Positions 16,367 to 23,976 are shown, numbered from the stretch's first letter. The stretch: DNA of 32,774 nt from Acidimicrobiia bacterium (GCA_016871215.1 VFZK01000009.1:1-32774); one strand, 5' to 3'. Numbers and translations: made by a program. The notes: generated by a model from the sequence alone, not told the origin.

Positions 16367-16912
16367 AAAACGGGCGGTCCTCCGGAGCGCCTGAACCGAT
16401 AGCGCAGCGTTTTGGACAGCGGCGTCTTCTGCCGCTTTGGAATCGGCTGCGTAACGAGCTGAGGTTGTTTCTGTACAAGGACGTTTCAAAACCGAACTGC
16501 CCCGAATCCGATGACCTAAAGCGCCAGAGGGCTGGCGCACTCCAAACTGGCGAACTTCCCAAGACCTCGCCAACTCCGCGCCAGCGTCGTGGACTGCGGC
16601 AGTCTTCTGCCGCTCTCTATTTGGAGCAGATCGGAGCAGTGGGGTACGAATGAATCGATTGGTCCGCAATCGGCAGCCGGCCAAATCACAGCGCCAGAGG
16701 GCTGACGCACTCCAAAACTGGCGAACTTCCCAAAACCTCGCTAACTCCGCGCCAGCGTCGTGGACTGCGGCAGTCTTCTGCCGCTCTCTATTTGGAGCAG
16801 ATCGGAGCAGTGGGGTACGAATGAATCGATTGGTCCGCAATCGGCAGCCGGCCAAATCACAGCGCCAGAGGACTGGCGCATTCCAAAGAAACTGAACTAG
16901 GGAGAGCTACCT
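16367..16912. other. Repeat-rich spacer between isomerase and second Gfo/Idh gene
   Basis: 546 bases with no gene. It begins with a degenerate hairpin copy (16414-16440) and is then largely filled by two and a fraction copies of a 170-base tandem unit, which ends near 16888, only about 10 bases before the next gene's ribosome binding site. Confidence 0.8.
16520..16888. repeat. Tandem direct repeat, 170/171-base unit, about 2.2 copies
   Basis: Unit 1 covers 16520-16689, unit 2 16690-16860 and a partial third 16861-16888. Each unit begins AGCGCCAGAGG and copies differ at only a few bases (one inserted A, GGCGC/GACGC and a few substitutions). Unit starts contain a GCGCCAG/CTGGCGC hairpin (16521-16538 and 16862-16879; mismatched in unit 2). 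The interior holds a perfect 7-base hairpin GCGGCAG/CTGCCGC (16596-16613 in unit 1). The near identity of the copies implies a recent duplication. Confidence 0.92.
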
Positions 16913-18226
16913 ATGACGACTGTCACGCGACGCAGCTTGTTGATCAACTCAGCCAATGCGGCCATTGCATCCGCGATGTTCAGCCTCAGCGGCCACTCAC
17001 GGGTGTCTGCCAACGATCGCGTCTCCGTAGCGGTGATCGGTGTCGGCGGCATGGGGACGGCTCACCTGCGATTTCTCTCAGACCTCAAAGACGCGCATAT
17101 CGCCGCGGTTTGCGACGTCGACGAACAACATCTGAGAAAGGCTGTGGAATTCGTCAAGACGCGGACAGGCCAGAGCCCGGCCACGGCTGGTGACTTTAGA
17201 AGGACCCTCGACGATGCCTCCATTGACGCCGTTGTGATTGCCACACCGCATCACTGGCACTGCCCAATCGCGCTTCAGGCGCTGCAAGCCGGCAAAGACG
17301 TGTACGTCGAAAAGCCTGCGGGCCATCGCTTTCGAGAGACTCGCCTGCTCGTCGAGGCGGCAAAGAAATACAAACGCATCGTCCAGCACGGCACGCAGAT
17401 GCGTTCCAGCAACGTGCTGACCGAAATTCGCTCCGTCTTGGATTCCGGAATCCTAGGGAAGATCGTCATGGCCAGGGCCTGGAACATTCAGGGAAAGAGT
17501 CGCAACCTCAAGGCGGTTCCCGACAGCCCTGTGCCTCCAGGTGTCGATTATGACCGCTGGCTCGGACCCGCGCCGAAGCACCCGTTCAACCAGCAGCGCT
17601 TTCACCGTCTGTGGCGTTCCTTCCGCGACTATGGCAATGGCGATATGGGAGACGACGGGGCCCATGACCTCGATCTGGCCCGCTGGGGCCTCGGCGCCAC
17701 AACTCATCCGGTCCGGATTACGGCGCACGGGAACAACCTGTTCGAACAGGGTTACCGCGAGTATCCGGATAACATGATGGTGTCGTTCCAGTACGCAGAC
17801 GGACGCGTCCTGACCTACGAAGAACGGGCAGGTTTCGAATACGGCCAAAACGGTACCGACAGCAGCAACGCCGTATACGGCACAGACGGCTACATCATTT
17901 TCTCGCGCCGTGGCTTTTATAGAACCTATTTGGGTAAAAAGGAGGAGCCGGGCCCTGCAGCTGGAAAAGCCGGACGCGTCGGTGATGCCGTCCATCCGCA
18001 CCATCAGGATTTTCTCAACTGCGTGCGTACTCGCAAGCCAACGCAGGCCGGCGCTGAAGTGGCGCACCTATCGTGCGCGCTCATTCATCTCGGCGAGATC
18101 GCTTTCCGAACACGCACGGTGATCGAATTCGATCCGCAAACCGAACAGATCACCAATAGCAAGCAGGCCAACCGCATGCTCACCAAGAACTATCGCAAAC
18201 CCTACGGACTGCCGGAAGCCGTTTGA
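16913..18226 (+). CDS. Second Tat-exported Gfo/Idh/MocA family oxidoreductase
   Basis: 437 residues. The N-terminus (TRRSLLINSANAAIASAMFS, from residue 5) is a Tat-type signal. The dinucleotide fingerprint is VIGVGGMG (41-48) and the conserved EKP is at 133-135 (VYVEKPAGH). The downstream DDGAHDLDLARWGL motif carries the family's conserved catalytic-region His. TPHHWHCPIA (111-120) and GTQMRSS are typical of the large exported group found in Planctomycetes, Verrucomicrobia and Bryobacterales. ATG 16913 follows GGAG (16901-16904) by 8 bases. The aldolase starts 34 bases downstream, so both are very likely in one transcript. It differs clearly from the Gfo/Idh protein at 6125 and is not a recent duplicate. 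Substrate is unknown, probably a polyol or sugar. Confidence 0.9.
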   Translation: MTTVTRRSLLINSANAAIASAMFSLSGHSRVSANDRVSVAVIGVGGMGTAHLRFLSDLKDAHIAAVCDVDEQHLRKAVEFVKTRTGQSPATAGDFRRTLDDASIDAVVIATPHHWHCPIALQALQAGKDVYVEKPAGHRFRETRLLVEAAKKYKRIVQHGTQMRSSNVLTEIRSVLDSGILGKIVMARAWNIQGKSRNLKAVPDSPVPPGVDYDRWLGPAPKHPFNQQRFHRLWRSFRDYGNGDMGDDGAHDLDLARWGLGATTHPVRITAHGNNLFEQGYREYPDNMMVSFQYADGRVLTYEERAGFEYGQNGTDSSNAVYGTDGYIIFSRRGFYRTYLGKKEEPGPAAGKAGRVGDAVHPHHQDFLNCVRTRKPTQAGAEVAHLSCALIHLGEIAFRTRTVIEFDPQTEQITNSKQANRMLTKNYRKPYGLPEAV

Positions 18227-18260
18227 CGTGCAGCCCGGTATCCAGAAGGGAGCGTGTCCG

Positions 18261-19031
18261 ATGAATTCGATCAAGCGCAAGCTGCGTGATGGGCAGATTG
18301 TAGTCGGCGTGACTATTGCCGAGCTCCTGCGGCCAAGCGTCATCAAGATTTACGCCAATGCCAATGCCGACTTTCTCTATCTCGAGAACGAGCACACCCT
18401 GTTCGGCGCCACCGCTTTTGCCGATGCGGTCATCTGCGCCAGAGACAACAATCTCCCCGTCGTGACCAAAACGCCCTACTTGGACCGGGGTGCCACGGTA
18501 AGGCTGCTGGATGCCGGCGTCATCGGGCTGCAGCTTCCCATGACGGAGCGTCCTGAGGATGTGCTGACGCTTCACCGCTGGCTCAAATACCCGCCGGTGG
18601 GGGTGCGCGCCATCTGTTGCGGCTACGCGAGCAGCGACTATCGGGCCGTAGACCTGGAGGCCTTTCTGAAGCAGCAGAACGAAGACACGCTGCTCATCGC
18701 CCACGTCGAGACACGCCAGGGTGTTGAAGCGATCGATGAGATTCTCGGCACGGGCGTGGTCGACGTGGTCTTCATCGGCCAGGACGACCTCTCTGTCACG
18801 GTCGGCCGCCCGGGTGACCACCACGACCCGCGACACCTTGCCGCCGTGAAGCGCGTGGCGGAAGCCGCGCGCCGGCACAACGTGTTCTTCGGACTTTTCG
18901 CTCCCGGAATCGAAAGTGCCAAGCGCTGGATTGACGAGGGCGCCCGGTTCTTCGAGGTCTCTGACGAGCTGATGTTCATTCAGAAGGGCGCTTCAGAAAT
19001 CGTCGAAGAGTTTCGCGGACTTGGAAGGTGA
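18261..19031 (+). CDS. HpcH/HpaI family aldolase
   Basis: A 256-residue metal-dependent class II pyruvate aldolase. Members split 2-keto-3-deoxy acids into pyruvate and an aldehyde. Visible features are E44-H45 (LENEHT) where the catalytic His lies, E150 (AHVETRQG) and the acidic pair in GQDDLS (173-178) as metal ligands, and LDAGVIGLQLPM. The substrate-carboxylate Arg after strand three reads Lys here (VVTKTP, K70), and GPxDLS reads GQDDLS, so specificity may be changed. ATG 18261 is set by GGGAG (18247-18251). Flanked at 34 and 75 bases by the Gfo/Idh and serine dehydratase genes, it should form a three-gene unit with them. Confidence 0.9.
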   Translation: MNSIKRKLRDGQIVVGVTIAELLRPSVIKIYANANADFLYLENEHTLFGATAFADAVICARDNNLPVVTKTPYLDRGATVRLLDAGVIGLQLPMTERPEDVLTLHRWLKYPPVGVRAICCGYASSDYRAVDLEAFLKQQNEDTLLIAHVETRQGVEAIDEILGTGVVDVVFIGQDDLSVTVGRPGDHHDPRHLAAVKRVAEAARRHNVFFGLFAPGIESAKRWIDEGARFFEVSDELMFIQKGASEIVEEFRGLGR

Positions 19032-19106
19032 GTCCAAAGTCGTGTCGATCGAAGGGCGCCGCCTGCTCGCGATCGAGCTCGATTTGAACTGCCGGCAAGG
19101 TTGAAT

Positions 19107-20702
19107 GTGATCAGACGTGGCATCAGCATTTTGAATGACGTGATGGGACCCGTCATGCGGGGCCCGTCGAGCTCGCATACGGCTGGCCCTTTCTTCATCG
19201 GCAAGGCTGTTCGTGAGATGTTGGCTGGCCCGCTGCGCAGCGCTCGCATCGTTTTCGATCCGGAGGGCTCTTTCGCCAGCGTCTACCGCAACCAAGGCAG
19301 CGATGCGGGCTTCGCAGCTGGGCTGATGGGTTTCTCGATCATGGAGGAAGCTTTCAACGACTCCCTTTCGCTAGCCCGCGAAGCCGGCGTCGGTATTTCG
19401 TTTGAAGTCGAGTCGTTGGCCGAAAACCGCAATACCGAAGAACTCCATCCCAACGCTGTCCTCATCGAAGCGGTCGCACAGGCCGGACGGACCCTTCGCC
19501 TCCGCGCAGCCTCGATCGGCGGCGGGCAGATTCGAATCGATGCGGTTGACGGAACGCCCGTCAGTCATGATGGCTCCCGAGTTCGTCTGCTTGTCGCTGG
19601 CGGCTCCGACTGCGCCGCGGCCGAGCTCGCCCGCTCTGTGGTGCGCACGCTTGGCCTGGAACATATCCAGATTGTCGACAACTCCAGCGATGGGCCTGGC
19701 CGTAGCGCACTCTGCCAGGGAACTGCCACAGCATTGAATACGCTGTTCGAATCTCTCAGAGCGACTGGAAGAAGAGCCTACCTCCTGCCATCGACCGCCC
19801 TCATCAAGTACCGTGGCCCTGATCCGCTGCTGGACAGTGTCGCAGCGCTCCTGGAAGGAGGCGCCGCGCATGCTGAAAGCCTAGGTCAGCTTGGCTTAAC
19901 CTACGAAGCCCACCTCCTGGCTCTGTCCCCAGAACAAGTCAAGAGCCTCATGCTGGACCGCTGGCAAGTCATGGCCGCGTCTGTGGCCCGCGGCTTTGCC
20001 AGCCCAAACGAACCGATGCGTTTCCTCCAGCCGCGGGCCGCCGCCATACGTTCGGCTGCGATTGAGGGAAAACTCGTCTGCGGAGGAATGCTCGCGACAG
20101 CCATCACTGCAGCCTTGGCGGTGATGGAAACCAACTCGACCCGAGGCGTGGTTTGCGCAGCGCCGACTGCCGGCTCCGCCGGCATCATTCCTGGTGTGCT
20201 CTTCGCCTTTCGCGAAGAGCACGGCAGCAGCGACGAGCGAATCGTGTCGGCACTCTTCGCCATGGGAGTCGTGGGAGTCTTGGCCACCACGCGAGCCACT
20301 TTCGCAGCGGAAGTGTGCGGTTGCGCCGCCGAGACGGGAGTCGCTGCAGCCATGGCAGCCGCCGGCCTGGTCGAGCTGGGCGGTGGTAGTATGCGCGACA
20401 GCTTGGATGCAGCGGCCCTGTGTCTGATGAACACATTGGGCTTGGTGTGCGATCCCGTGCAGGGCGCTGTCGAAATTCCCTGTCACGCACGCAACATTGC
20501 TGGAGTTGCCCACGCGCTGGCAGCAACCGATGCCGCCCTCGGCGGATTTCGAGCGGTTCTGCCACTCGATGAAGTCATCGATGCCATGTTGCACGTCGGA
20601 CAACAACTGCCTCCGGCGCTGCGCTGCACAAGCTTGGGCGGTCTGGCTGCGACACCTACGGCACGGAGACTGCCTGCCCAGATCGTCCATTCAAAACGCT
20701 AG
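19107..20702 (+). CDS. sdaA: L-serine ammonia-lyase (single-chain, iron-sulfur type)
   Basis: Converts L-serine to pyruvate and ammonia using a [4Fe-4S] cluster. One chain of about 531 residues combines the beta domain (GPVMRGPSSSHTAGP near the N-terminus), an ACT-like middle segment (RVRLLVAGGSDCAAAE ... IQIVDNSSDG), a helical linker, and the alpha domain with APTAGSAGIIPG. Likely cluster cysteines lie in AEVCGCAAETG (C408) and in CDPVQGAVEIPC (C450 and C461), numbered from TTG 19101. It is longer than the E. coli enzyme (about 454 residues), the extra length being the middle segment. GTG 19107 is preferred because AAGG (19097-19100) stands 6 bases before it; TTG 19101 is the other option. 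It is the last + strand gene before the strand switch. The gene symbol is given by family. Confidence 0.88.
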   Translation: MIRRGISILNDVMGPVMRGPSSSHTAGPFFIGKAVREMLAGPLRSARIVFDPEGSFASVYRNQGSDAGFAAGLMGFSIMEEAFNDSLSLAREAGVGISFEVESLAENRNTEELHPNAVLIEAVAQAGRTLRLRAASIGGGQIRIDAVDGTPVSHDGSRVRLLVAGGSDCAAAELARSVVRTLGLEHIQIVDNSSDGPGRSALCQGTATALNTLFESLRATGRRAYLLPSTALIKYRGPDPLLDSVAALLEGGAAHAESLGQLGLTYEAHLLALSPEQVKSLMLDRWQVMAASVARGFASPNEPMRFLQPRAAAIRSAAIEGKLVCGGMLATAITAALAVMETNSTRGVVCAAPTAGSAGIIPGVLFAFREEHGSSDERIVSALFAMGVVGVLATTRATFAAEVCGCAAETGVAAAMAAAGLVELGGGSMRDSLDAAALCLMNTLGLVCDPVQGAVEIPCHARNIAGVAHALAATDAALGGFRAVLPLDEVIDAMLHVGQQLPPALRCTSLGGLAATPTARRLPAQIVHSKR

Positions 20703-20705
20703 CCA

Positions 20706-20776
20706 GACTGGCGAACCTGCGAAACGCCGCGCGCTGCACGCGCGTCTTGGACCGCGCCAGCCCTCGGCCGCTTTGG
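20706..20776. repeat. Degenerate copy of the 170-base repeat family
   Basis: GACTGGCGAACCT at its start and TTGGACCGCGCCAG ... GGCCGCTTTGG at its end match, in order, the interior of the tandem unit at 16540-16620 (ACTGGCGAACTT ... GTGGACTGCGGCAG ... GCCGCT). The middle has diverged. Confidence 0.6.
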
Positions 20777-21071
20777 CACGCGGGATCACAACTCTGGAGC
20801 ACCTCGAAGTCATCCTTCACTTTCAACGGATTTACCTTGAAGCCAACTGGCTTGAGATCTCTACGGACACGGTCTGGAAGCGGGTTTCTAAGCAACGGAC
20901 ATCAGAAGTTTTCACGGTTCCGAGCCGCAGCTGCGCGTGACGCTCATGTGCCAGTGGTCCCCCCCCGACGCGTGCGCCTATCGGAAGCACTGGCGTGCGG
21001 CACATCGAGTTCCTACGTCTCGGGTCTCACGAGTTCCAGGCCTGTGGGCAAGCTGGAGGCTTGCAAGCTAT

Positions 21072-21107
21072 TAGCCGGTGGTCAAGCGTTAGCGACACCA
21101 CCGGCTA
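21072..21107. repeat. Hairpin with 11-base stem (TAGCCGGTGGT/ACCACCGGCTA)
   Basis: Perfect arms at 21072-21082 and 21097-21107 with a 14-base loop. Similar GCCGGTGGT-type palindromes are common intergenic repeats in Planctomycetes-like genomes. No T-run follows, so it is more likely a REP-type element than a terminator. Confidence 0.75.
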
Positions 21108-21124
21108 TGATTTCGCGGCGAGCA

Positions 21125-21210
21125 GCACCCTGGCAGGGTGCCAGCCACCGTCTTCGTCGAGCGCGCCTCGTCGATCAATGGTGGCCACGCTGCGACCCCG
21201 CCGGGGTCGC
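21125..21210. repeat. Two near-perfect short palindromes
   Basis: GCACCCTG-g-CAGGGTGC at 21125-21141 and GCGACCCCG-c-CGGGGTCGC at 21192-21210. Each has a single-base centre. Confidence 0.75.
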
Positions 21211-21285
21211 GCGCTGCTCCTAATATAGCTTCCGGTTGCCTTCCGCGGGAATCCCTGCCCGTTCGTAGTGAAGCACGATAGTGTT

Positions 21286-21489
21286 TCAACTGGCCGCACT
21301 AGCGTGCGGCACTACGAGCACTTGAGCGTCACGCGTCTGTCCACTGTTCAATCTCCAGTCCAACCCGGAGCCTTGCTCGCCGGGCTGGCGATCCCAGCTG
21401 CCAACCTCGGCTGTGCTAGAAGCGAACCACACCTCGCCTTCAACTGGCCGCACTGGCGTGCGGCACTACGAGCACCTGAGCGTCACGCG
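21286..21489. repeat. 50-base direct repeat, two copies
   Basis: Copies at 21286-21335 and 21440-21489 differ at only two positions (AGCGTG/GGCGTG and CTTGAG/CCTGAG) and are separated by 104 bases. Each contains a GCCGCACT..CGTGCGGC inverted repeat. Shorter related pieces (CACTGGCGTGCGGCAC near 20982-21003 and GAAGCACTGGCGCGCTTCACTAC near 21561) suggest a locally multiplied element. Confidence 0.85.
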
Positions 21490-21630
21490 CGCGGGACATC
21501 GTACCCATGCCGGACTGCACACGTAGAAACTCCAGGCGAGGGACGCAGTGCCGCGAACTGAAGCACTGGCGCGCTTCACTACCAACGGGCAAGGCTGCAT
21601 TCCAGCGCCTCACGACCCAACTGATTGCGA

Positions 21631-22593
21631 TCAACCAGCACTGGGGAAGTCGATAAGGACTTTGCAGGCTCCGTCCGCTCGGTCAGAAAAAATCTCAAAA
21701 GCGGTCTGGATATCGCTCAGGGGAAAGCGGTGAGTGAGGAGAGGCTGGACGTCGATGCGCCCTTCGGCAATCCACTGCATTGCCAAAGGAAAGTCACGGC
21801 CGAACTCGGGGCCGTTGCTCGTGGTCACCGCGATGTTCTTGACGAAGAGGTCGCGCCAGCGAATTCCGTCGACGACCGGAAGTGGCACCCCAAAGTAATG
21901 GATGCGCCCTTTGTAGCGGCAAAGTTCGACACAGAGATTCAGCGCGTGATGCTCATGCCCGACCGCCTCGATCACGAGGTCGGCCATCTGTCCACCCGTC
22001 AGATCGGCTACCGCCGTGATGGGGTCGTCGTGTTCGACGTGGATGGCATCCGTAGCCCCCATGCGCTTGCCGAGATCCAAACGGTACGGGAGTTTGTCGA
22101 GCCCAATGATCTTGCCGGCACCCAAATTGCGCAGCGCGGCACAGAACAGCAGGCCGATCGGTCCCTGGCCAACGACGACGACGTTCCAGCCCAGCACATT
22201 GGGCAACATGCGCAATCCATAGAGGACGGTTCCAAGGGGCTGGGAGATGATCATTTCTTCCAGGGGCCGCCGCGTATCGAGTGGAACGACCAGATTTTCG
22301 GAGATGGCCAGCCGCTCCAAAACACCGACGTGGTTCGTCGGCACTGCCAGCACTTTCTGGCCCGCATGAAAACGGGTCCCATCCGACCAAAGAACCGTGC
22401 CCACCATCTCGTGCAAAGAAAGTCCGATCTGAAGAGGGTATTTCGGATGTTGCGCTTGAAAAAAAGGAATGTCTGAGCCACACAAACACCCCAGTTCCGG
22501 TTGGAAGACAATCTCACCCGGTTTCGCCGGTTCCGGTTCTGGATGAGAGATCAATTCGATTTGTCGTCTCTGGACAATTTGGCCAGCGAGCAT
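21631..22593 (-). CDS. Medium-chain dehydrogenase/reductase (zinc alcohol dehydrogenase-like)
   Basis: A 320-residue NAD(P)-dependent dehydrogenase for a polyol or alcohol. The catalytic-zinc ligands are C38 (GCLCGSD) and H61-E62 (LSLHEMVG). The Rossmann fingerprint is VVVGQGPIGLLF (around 139-150). The four-Cys structural-zinc lobe normally found after the GDRV strand is absent: VLAVPTNHVGVLERL goes straight into the next domain, which makes the protein short for the family (340-350). The usual EP before the coenzyme helix reads QP (Q118), so one catalytic-zinc ligand is also altered. Start ATG 22593 has no clear ribosome site. It lies 65 bases after the M24 gene, probably in the same transcript. 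Substrate is unknown. Confidence 0.88.
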   Translation of the reverse strand: MLAGQIVQRRQIELISHPEPEPAKPGEIVFQPELGCLCGSDIPFFQAQHPKYPLQIGLSLHEMVGTVLWSDGTRFHAGQKVLAVPTNHVGVLERLAISENLVVPLDTRRPLEEMIISQPLGTVLYGLRMLPNVLGWNVVVVGQGPIGLLFCAALRNLGAGKIIGLDKLPYRLDLGKRMGATDAIHVEHDDPITAVADLTGGQMADLVIEAVGHEHHALNLCVELCRYKGRIHYFGVPLPVVDGIRWRDLFVKNIAVTTSNGPEFGRDFPLAMQWIAEGRIDVQPLLTHRFPLSDIQTAFEIFSDRADGACKVLIDFPSAG

Positions 22594-22658
22594 AAGGGTT
22601 TGGGTGTGGAGCGGAACGAACGGGCGCTCCGAATCGTTTGATCGTGTAATCCGCTACA

Positions 22659-23801
22659 TTAGACTTCGATCATCTCCAACTGCGGTTGATGAAGATGAGT
22701 CACTCCCTGTGATTGAATCAGAATCGGTCCACCGACGAAAGCGGCAGCCTGCCGGTCTGATGCCCAGGCCCCGACGTGTACGACGAGGATCATGTTGTCT
22801 ACCACCAACTCCCGACAGCCCAAGTCCAGGTCGTACGGTTCCGGAATATCCAAGCCAACTCCGTGGCCGAGTCCGTACTGGACACAGCCGGGGAACCCTG
22901 ACTTGGAAAGGGGCTCAGCGGCAGCCCGCGCCAGGTCGGCAATGGGCTTGCCGGGGCGAGCCAGATTCGCTGCCGACTGATAACCTTCCGAGCAGGCTTG
23001 AAATAAGCGCCTCTGAGTTGGAGAAACCCCTCCTAAGGCATAACTGCGGCAGATCTGAACCCAATAGCCCTCGCAGAGAACCGTCAATTCGATGTTGACA
23101 GGGCTGCCCTGTTCGAACTGGTGATGTAATGGTGGCAAAGCCAGGCGATCAGGTCTCGTTGAGATAAAGGCATCACATCGATCCGCCCCCCCACGGATGG
23201 CAGCGAAGGCTGCAGCACCCATGGCCTCGAAATCCTCATTGCCCGGAACCAGGGACTCCTTCACGGCAACGGCTCCATGCTCGGCAAGCTCGGTGGCACG
23301 CCGCAACCGCTGCACCTCAGTGGGTCGCTTCGACATCCGCATGCGTGTGACAATCTCCGTTACATGCTGGACCCGGGCATGAGGAAGCTCCTGTTCCAGA
23401 GATCGAATGAGAGACAAACCCATCTCATCAACCGTCTCATCTCCGGCCACCAGCCCGATTCTTCCGTTGCCCAACTTCATTCTCACCGCAGTCTGGAAGC
23501 ACTGCTGCAGAAAGCCACCCGGATGGCTTGGATCTGCGGTGCGAATGTCCTCAAACCAGCTCAGAGCCCTGGCTCGCGGCAAGTCGAAGCCAAACCGGAT
23601 TAGAAGCACCGGTGCCGCGTCAACCGGCAGAATCACCACAGCGGAGTTCGTGTGGTAGTTTGGAATGTAGCCTGAAACGTAGGCCACATGCCCTCTCCTC
23701 TGAGAAAAAATGAGAAGCGCATCGAGACCCCGCTCGCGCATTCGGGTCCGAAGCTCCTCGAGCCGCTGTTTGCCTTCCGCTCTGATTTCGCCTTGCGTCA
23801 A
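22659..23801 (-). CDS. M24 (pita-bread fold) family protein lacking most metal ligands
   Basis: 380 residues. It has the creatinase/prolidase layout: an N-terminal domain (1-155, RGLDALLIFS ... RRGHVAYVSGYIPNY), then the C-terminal pita-bread domain beginning RMRMSKRPTEVQRLRRATELAE. Of the five metal ligands of M24 peptidases only H313 (GLGHGVGLDIPEP) is clear. The first Asp is E238 (NIELTVL), the second is Q249 (YWVQICRS), and the two glutamates are missing (VHVGAW; FVGGPILIQ). This resembles creatinase, which also works without metal. The gene starts at TTG, selected by a GGAGG 9 bases upstream. It may hydrolyse a C-N bond, or be inactive. The dehydrogenase gene follows 65 bases downstream. 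Confidence 0.82.
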   Translation of the reverse strand: MTQGEIRAEGKQRLEELRTRMRERGLDALLIFSQRRGHVAYVSGYIPNYHTNSAVVILPVDAAPVLLIRFGFDLPRARALSWFEDIRTADPSHPGGFLQQCFQTAVRMKLGNGRIGLVAGDETVDEMGLSLIRSLEQELPHARVQHVTEIVTRMRMSKRPTEVQRLRRATELAEHGAVAVKESLVPGNEDFEAMGAAAFAAIRGGADRCDAFISTRPDRLALPPLHHQFEQGSPVNIELTVLCEGYWVQICRSYALGGVSPTQRRLFQACSEGYQSAANLARPGKPIADLARAAAEPLSKSGFPGCVQYGLGHGVGLDIPEPYDLDLGCRELVVDNMILVVHVGAWASDRQAAAFVGGPILIQSQGVTHLHQPQLEMIEV

Positions 23802-23810
23802 GATGTGTTG

Positions 23811-23815
23811 CCTCC
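23811..23815 (-). promoter_or_regulatory. Shine-Dalgarno deciding the TTG start of the M24 gene
   Basis: On the minus strand GGAGG stands 9 bases before TTG 23801. The first in-frame ATG is 20 codons in, inside a helix needed by the fold. Confidence 0.7.
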
Positions 23816-23881
23816 GCGTGGATTGGCTTCGCTAGTGGAAGTCCTCATTGGGTAGCGTCTCCAAAACGTTATGAGCCCTGG

Positions 23882-23976
23882 CGGTCGGGCTACTGAATGA
23901 CTGCATCACTGCGTGACCCAAATCAGTAGCCCACGGGCAAGCAAGGACTCACCTCAAGGACTTGCGAGACTTTGAC
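23882..23976. repeat. Dispersed repeat with GGGCTACTGA hairpin, copy A
   Basis: Begins CGGTCGGGCTACTGAA and ends GAGACTTTGAC. Arms GGGCTACTGA (23887-23896) and TCAGTAGCCC (23923-23932) form a 10-base stem. A second copy with the same order of blocks lies at 30739-30831 in the same orientation. Both are in spacers of the minus-strand gene series. Confidence 0.88.

Larger units (their letters stand above)
20703..21630. other. Gene-free, palindrome-rich convergent strand-switch region
   Basis: 928 bases between the convergent serine dehydratase and medium-chain dehydrogenase genes. No frame shows family features. The region is packed with repeats: a degenerate member of the 170-base repeat family (20706-20776), an 11-base-stem hairpin (21072-21107), two short near-perfect palindromes (21125-21141 and 21192-21210), and two copies of a 50-base direct repeat. 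It may serve as a bidirectional terminator or a repeat landing site, but no classic terminator with a T-run was seen. Confidence 0.75.

Noticed and set aside
16650-16895. Small protein repeated with the tandem units (MNRLVRNRQPAKSQRQ)
   Set aside because: The frame exists only because the repeat unit is open in that phase; it lacks a ribosome site and conserved start context.
19896-20690. 264-codon minus-strand frame
   Set aside because: Shadow of the serine dehydratase alpha domain; its translation is low-complexity with many Gln, His and Arg.
20703-21630. CRISPR array in the repeat-rich junction
   Set aside because: There are only two 50-base copies with a 104-base gap, and the other elements are unrelated palindromes. 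No cas gene is present.
21625-22476. 283-codon plus-strand frame
   Set aside because: Antisense to the MDR dehydrogenase, whose zinc and nucleotide motifs are clear on the minus strand.
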